A stretch of DNA of 33,706 nt, taken from the NCBI GenBank assembly GCA_015069565.1, contig SVIJ01000016.1:1-33706 (forward strand). Reading direction: 5' to 3'. Positions 30,602 to 33,706 of this stretch are shown here, in pieces. The stretch comes from Clostridiales bacterium. GTDB lineage: Bacteria; Bacillota; Clostridia; Christensenellales; Borkfalkiaceae. Position 1 is the stretch's first letter; each line of letters begins with the position of its first letter. Made by a program: the position numbers and the translations under genes. The notes under the pieces are model-generated. The model did not search any database. It had not been told where the DNA came from and saw only the letters and a program-made list of their open reading frames with translations.

Positions 30602-31270
30602 TTAGTTGTTCAAATTCCAGTCGATGGGGGAAATCCCTTTGCTTTGCAGATAAGCGTTCGTTTTGCTGAACGGCTTACTGCCAAAAAATCCGTTGTAGGC
30701 GGAAAGTGGGGAAGGATGAACGCTTTCTATAATACAATGCTTTTTGCCGTCAATCAAGGACTTTTTGCTCCTTGCGTTGCCACCCCAAAGAATGAATACA
30801 ACGTTTTCCTTTTGGTCGGAAATTAGCTTGATTACGCTATCGGTGAACCACGCCCAGCCGCATTTGGAATGGGAATTCGCTTGGTGCGCCCGAACGGAAA
30901 GGGAAGTATTGAGCAAAAGCACGCCTTCCTTTGCCCACTTAGTTAAATCGCCGCAAGCAGGGCGCGCGCAACCGATATCCGATTGCAGTTCCTTAAAGAT
31001 ATTTTCCAAGGAAGGGGGATTTGGAATTCCTTTTTGTACGGAAAAACAAAGCCCGTGCGCTTGCCCTTCGTTGTGGTACGGGTCTTGTCCCAAAAGCACG
31101 ACCTTCACCTTTTCAAAAGGGGTGAAGCGGAAACAGTTGTACAAATCGTACATATCGGGATAAACGGTGTGGGTGCGATATTCCGATTTCAAAAACTCGC
31201 GTATTTTGAGATACCGTTCATCGGCAAAAAGCGGGGCAAGCCGCTCATTCCAACTGCCTAAATCAATCAT
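30602..31270 (-). CDS. ung: Uracil-DNA glycosylase (family 1)
   Basis: Ung removes uracil from DNA to start base-excision repair. The 222-residue length is normal. The catalytic water-activating motif GQDPYH is at residues 61-66 with Asp63, followed by NEGQAHGLCFSV. VLLLNTSLSV lies near 117-126 and the second active-site motif HPSPLSAYNGFFG begins at His185. It is the downstream gene of a two-gene unit with mtnN: only ten bases separate them, and its ribosome site AAGGA overlaps the mtnN stop codon. Confidence 0.98.
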   Translation of the reverse strand: MIDLGSWNERLAPLFADERYLKIREFLKSEYRTHTVYPDMYDLYNCFRFTPFEKVKVVLLGQDPYHNEGQAHGLCFSVQKGIPNPPSLENIFKELQSDIGCARPACGDLTKWAKEGVLLLNTSLSVRAHQANSHSKCGWAWFTDSVIKLISDQKENVVFILWGGNARSKKSLIDGKKHCIIESVHPSPLSAYNGFFGSKPFSKTNAYLQSKGISPIDWNLNN

Positions 31271-31280
31271 AGCAAAATCC

Positions 31281-31937
31281 TTATAATTCTTCGAAGAATA
31301 CAGGCAACGCCGCCTTTAAGTTTTCAAGCGCCTTTGCTCTGTTTACAACGTACTGTTCGGTGGTGTTTCCGCTACCTGCAACGTCAGAAATCGCCTTTAC
31401 CAAATAGACGGGCATTTGCGCGCAATACGCCGCTTGCACGATTGCCGCGCCTTCCATATCGCGAATGTCCGCGCCGAGCTCTTCGGTCAAGAGCTTATAG
31501 TCTGCTTTGCTGTCGTTGAAGCGGTCGGCTGTGCCAAGCTTCATCTTCGGGAAAGCCGCTTTGAAGTGGTTGGTCGTCAAGTAGTTTTCTTTGTATTCGT
31601 CGAGCGTGCCCATCTTTGTGCCGTTGAGCTCGGTTAAGTCGAAGTCAAACTGCACGGCGGCGGCGATTTGGTAAACTTCGCAAAGCTTCGTGCTTTTATT
31701 CAAGCCGCCTGCAACGCCAAAGTTGAAAATTTTATCCACGCCGAATTTGCTGACGAGCAGCTGCGTGCCGAGTGCGGCGTTCACCTTGCCGATGCCGCAA
31801 ATGCAAAGGGCAATATCCCTGCCGAATGCCTTTCCGACGTATACGGTTTTTCCGCTTACGGTCAAAGACCGTTGAACGTTCATGCTATCAAGTAAAATAT
31901 CTGCTTCGCTTTGCATAGCGATTACTGCACCTATCAT
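31281..31937 (-). CDS. mtnN: 5'-methylthioadenosine/S-adenosylhomocysteine nucleosidase
   Basis: The enzyme cleaves methylthioadenosine, S-adenosylhomocysteine and 5'-deoxyadenosine, the by-products of methylation and radical-SAM enzymes. The 218-residue protein shows the PNP/UDP phosphorylase family pattern: a MIGAVIAMQSE start with the glutamate near residue 11, GIGKVNAA (about 48-55), FNFGVAGGL, RDMEGAAIVQAAY with the substrate-binding Met-Glu, and KAISDVAG with the catalytic aspartate. It is slightly shorter than the E. coli enzyme. AAGGAG lies about twelve bases before ATG 31937, rather far. It precedes ung on the minus strand and has its own promoter. Two radical-SAM genes elsewhere in this window (rimO, miaB) would yield its substrates. 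Confidence 0.94.
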   Translation of the reverse strand: MIGAVIAMQSEADILLDSMNVQRSLTVSGKTVYVGKAFGRDIALCICGIGKVNAALGTQLLVSKFGVDKIFNFGVAGGLNKSTKLCEVYQIAAAVQFDFDLTELNGTKMGTLDEYKENYLTTNHFKAAFPKMKLGTADRFNDSKADYKLLTEELGADIRDMEGAAIVQAAYCAQMPVYLVKAISDVAGSGNTTEQYVVNRAKALENLKAALPVFFEEL

Positions 31938-31982
31938 AATTTTTTCATACTCCTTTTATATTGCTTTCGTCAATACATGCAC

Positions 31983-32011
31983 ATTTTACCAAATATTTTG
32001 CGTTTTTGCAA
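31983..32011 (-). promoter_or_regulatory. Sigma-A promoter for mtnN-ung
   Basis: Read on the minus strand, TTGCAA (32011-32006) and TAAAAT (31988-31983) are 17 bases apart, with TG one base before the -10. Transcription should start near 31976, about 40 bases before the mtnN start. Confidence 0.75.
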
Positions 32012-32042
32012 TCGCTTGAAAGGGGAAAGTGAAAAAAAGTTC

Positions 32043-32071
32043 TTGCGTTTTGATAGAAACTGTGCTAAAAT
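32043..32071 (+). promoter_or_regulatory. Promoter for the C_GCAxxG_C_C protein gene
   Basis: TTGCGT (32043-32048) and TAAAAT (32066-32071) are 17 bases apart, with an extended -10 (TGC-TAAAAT). The start would be near 32078, leaving a very short leader before ATG 32097. It diverges from the mtnN promoter. Confidence 0.75.
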
Positions 32072-32096
32072 GATAAAAAACAAAGAAGGTATCAAG

Positions 32097-32555
32097 ATGA
32101 CGAGAGCGGAACAAGCAAGAGAATATTTCAAGCAGGGCTACGCCTGCTCGCAGGCAGTGGCGTTAGCGTTTGCCGATGTTGCAGGCGTAGATGAAGCTAC
32201 GATAGCAAAAACGATGCTGCCGTTTGGCGGCGGCCTTGGGCGGTTGCGCTTGACCTGCGGCGCGGTAAGCGGTATGGCGGCGGCGTACGGTATGGTGGCT
32301 TGTAAGGCGGAGAACACTCCTGAAAACAAAAAAGCCGCATACGCAGACGTGCAAAAGATGTGCGCAAGGTTTTCGTCCGAAAATGGTAGCTTGATTTGCG
32401 CCGAGCTGTTGTCGGGGCAAAACTTGTCCGTGACGGTAGGGGGCGAAGCCGAACCGCGAACGAGCGAATATTACAAAAAACGTCCGTGCGCGGAGCTTGT
32501 CTATCACGCCGCGCAAATTTTGGAAGAAGAATTGAAGGGAAAAGGGCTCGTATAA
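32097..32555 (+). CDS. C_GCAxxG_C_C family protein
   Basis: The 152-residue protein matches the small cysteine-rich family named for its C_GCAxxG_C_C pattern, often found in anaerobes and thought to be linked to redox or metal chemistry; its function is unknown. Visible features are GYACSQAV with Cys17, LPFGGGLGRLRLTCGAVSGM with Cys54, then Cys89, Cys101 and Cys131 in RPCAELVYHAAQILEE. ATG 32097 is chosen because GAAGG at 32085-32089 is well placed and the promoter lies just upstream; in-frame reading further back would precede the promoter. It is a single-gene unit, divergent from mtnN and convergent with ychF. Confidence 0.9.
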   Translation: MTRAEQAREYFKQGYACSQAVALAFADVAGVDEATIAKTMLPFGGGLGRLRLTCGAVSGMAAAYGMVACKAENTPENKKAAYADVQKMCARFSSENGSLICAELLSGQNLSVTVGGEAEPRTSEYYKKRPCAELVYHAAQILEEELKGKGLV

Positions 32556-32561
32556 GAAAAG

Positions 32562-32598
32562 AAAAACCGCAGGTTGTGAAACCTGCGGTTTGTGTTTT
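32562..32598. terminator. Bidirectional terminator between the C_GCAxxG_C_C gene and ychF
   Basis: A perfect 12-bp stem, AAACCGCAGGTT (32564-32575) with AACCTGCGGTTT (32580-32591), has the loop GTGA. T-rich sequence follows on both strands, so it serves both convergent genes. Confidence 0.9.
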
Positions 32599-33706
32599 AT
32601 TTACTGCTTTTGGAAACGTTGAAATAGTATTCTACAACGTCGCCGTCCTGCATCACGTATTCTTTGCCTTCCGAGCGTACCTTGCCTTTTTCCTTTGCGG
32701 CTGCAATCGAGCCCAAGGATACAAGGATTTCCCAGTTGACAACGTCCGCGCGGATGAAGCCTTTTTCGAAGTCGGTGTGGATTTTGCCTGCCGCCTGCGG
32801 CGCTTTCGTGCCGTTGACAATCGTCCAAGCTCTCGTTTCCTTTTCACCTGCGGTAAGGTAGGAAATCAAGCCGAGAAGGGCATAGGACTTTTTGATAAGT
32901 CTATCCAAGCCGCTCTCACCGAGCCCAAACTCTTCCATAAACACTGCTTTGTCGTCTGCGTCCATGTGCGAAAGCTCTTCTTCCGTCTTCGCGCAGATTA
33001 CCAAAACTTCGCTTCCTTCCTTTGCGGCAAACTCTTTTACCTTGCATACGAGCTCGATTTCATCTTCCGCCTTGCCCATATCGTCTTCCTGAATGTTTGC
33101 GGCGTAGATGGTGGGCTTGGTGGTAAGCAAGAAGCAGTTTTTCATAAACTCTTGCTCTTCATCCGTGAAAGGAAAATTTCTTGCAGGCTTTTCGCTTTCC
33201 AAGAAGGCGTAAAGACGTTCCAAGAAGGCGTATTCTTCCACGGCTTTCTTGTCCTGACCGCCACGTGCCTGTACCTTGACGCGGTTCATACGGTTTTGTA
33301 CCGCTTCCATATCCGACATTATGAGCTCTAAATTGATGGTTTCAATGTCGTTTACAGGGTCGATGCGGTTTTCAACGTGGGTAATGTTGGAGTTTTCAAA
33401 GCATCTTACCACGTGCACGATAGCGTCCACTTCGCGGATGTGGGAAAGGAACTTATTTCCCAAGCCTTCCCCCTTGGACGCGCCTTTTACAAGACCTGCT
33501 ATATCGACGAATTCGATAACGGCAGGGGTGACCTTTTTCGAGTTGTAGAGAGCCGCAAGCTTGTCAAGACGTTCATCGGGAACGGCAACGATACCGACGT
33601 TCGGCTCGATGGTGCAGAAGGGGTAGTTTGCGCATTCTGCGCCTGCGTGCGTAATTGCGTTAAAAAGAGTGGATTTGCCTACGTTGGGCAAACCAACGAC
33701 ACCAAG
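32597..33706 (-). CDS. ychF: Redox-regulated ATPase YchF (Obg-like), N-terminus cut by the window edge
   Basis: YchF is a ribosome-associated P-loop NTPase of the Obg family that prefers ATP. The frame stays open to the last base of the window, reading LGVVGLPNVGKST, so only about one or two N-terminal codons are missing; the internal TTG at 33691 is not the start. The G1 loop is GLPNVGKST, followed by the FVDIAGLVKGAS (G3) segment. The base-specificity motif is NIQE in place of the NKxD of GTPases, which fits ATP binding. A helical insertion follows (about 130-190) and a C-terminal TGS domain (AAGKIHTDFEKGFIRADV). It is convergent with the C_GCAxxG_C_C gene across a shared terminator. Confidence 0.97.
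   Translation of the reverse strand, partial: LGVVGLPNVGKSTLFNAITHAGAECANYPFCTIEPNVGIVAVPDERLDKLAALYNSKKVTPAVIEFVDIAGLVKGASKGEGLGNKFLSHIREVDAIVHVVRCFENSNITHVENRIDPVNDIETINLELIMSDMEAVQNRMNRVKVQARGGQDKKAVEEYAFLERLYAFLESEKPARNFPFTDEEQEFMKNCFLLTTKPTIYAANIQEDDMGKAEDEIELVCKVKEFAAKEGSEVLVICAKTEEELSHMDADDKAVFMEEFGLGESGLDRLIKKSYALLGLISYLTAGEKETRAWTIVNGTKAPQAAGKIHTDFEKGFIRADVVNWEILVSLGSIAAAKEKGKVRSEGKEYVMQDGDVVEYYFNVSKSSK

Noticed and set aside
31911-32096. Upstream extension of the C_GCAxxG_C_C protein
   Set aside because: It starts inside mtnN on the other strand and crosses both divergent promoters.
32396-33331. Plus-strand frame (about 311 codons) opposite ychF
   Set aside because: Overlaps the end of the C_GCAxxG_C_C gene and the conserved ychF gene, crosses their bidirectional terminator, and shows no domain.

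Overview
The window reads as a stretch of core chromosome from a low-to-mid GC Gram-positive bacterium of the Bacillota, most likely a Clostridia-type lineage. The reasons are Bacillota-style gene order (ftsK-rimO-pgsA-cinA-recA-rny; miaB-mutS-mutL-miaA-methionine gamma-lyase-like), RNase Y, a class A penicillin-binding protein, strong GGAGG ribosome sites and consensus sigma-A promoters. Protein style (long Pro/Ala/Gln linkers in FtsZ and FtsK, a divergent FtsA, a degenerate CinA N-terminus) suggests an uncultured or poorly described group. I see no phage, IS element, CRISPR array or conjugation genes.

Region 1 (1-10119) is a rearranged division and cell-wall cluster: the end of ftsW, then murA and an ftsQ/divIB-like gene; after a terminator and a perfect promoter, an ftsA-like gene overlapping ftsZ; then murC; then ftsK with its own promoter and a roughly 500-residue low-complexity linker. 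murG, murD and mraY are not in this stretch. Region 2 (10120-16330) is rimO-pgsA-cinA-recA-nadE, tightly packed and closed by a terminator. The rimO leader carries two hairpins, one of which contains a match to the Gram-positive LexA (SOS) box. Region 3 (16363-18408) is rny with its own promoter and terminator, then a tRNA-Thr(GGT) gene with a perfect promoter and terminators.

Region 4 (18407-29037) has a minus-strand class A PBP divergent from miaB-mutS-mutL-miaA and a PLP enzyme of the aluminium-resistance/methionine gamma-lyase-like family. The two divergent promoters overlap at their -10 boxes, with an 8-bp palindrome beside them. MiaA and MiaB act in succession on A37 of tRNA, so this unit joins tRNA modification to mismatch repair. 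Region 5 (29038-33706) is more accessory: a membrane-tethered XRE regulator with a zinc ribbon, translationally coupled to an unusual ASCH-HIT fusion protein; then minus-strand mtnN-ung, a small C_GCAxxG_C_C family protein, and ychF truncated by the window edge.

The best candidates for something undescribed are the XRE/zinc-ribbon plus ASCH-HIT pair, the FtsA/FtsZ pair with unusual key motifs, the possible SOS control of the rimO-to-nadE unit, and the TATGTC repeat cluster ahead of the PLP enzyme. No gene-free stretch longer than about 300 bases exists; the longest gap between protein genes (18103-18406) holds the tRNA and its signals.
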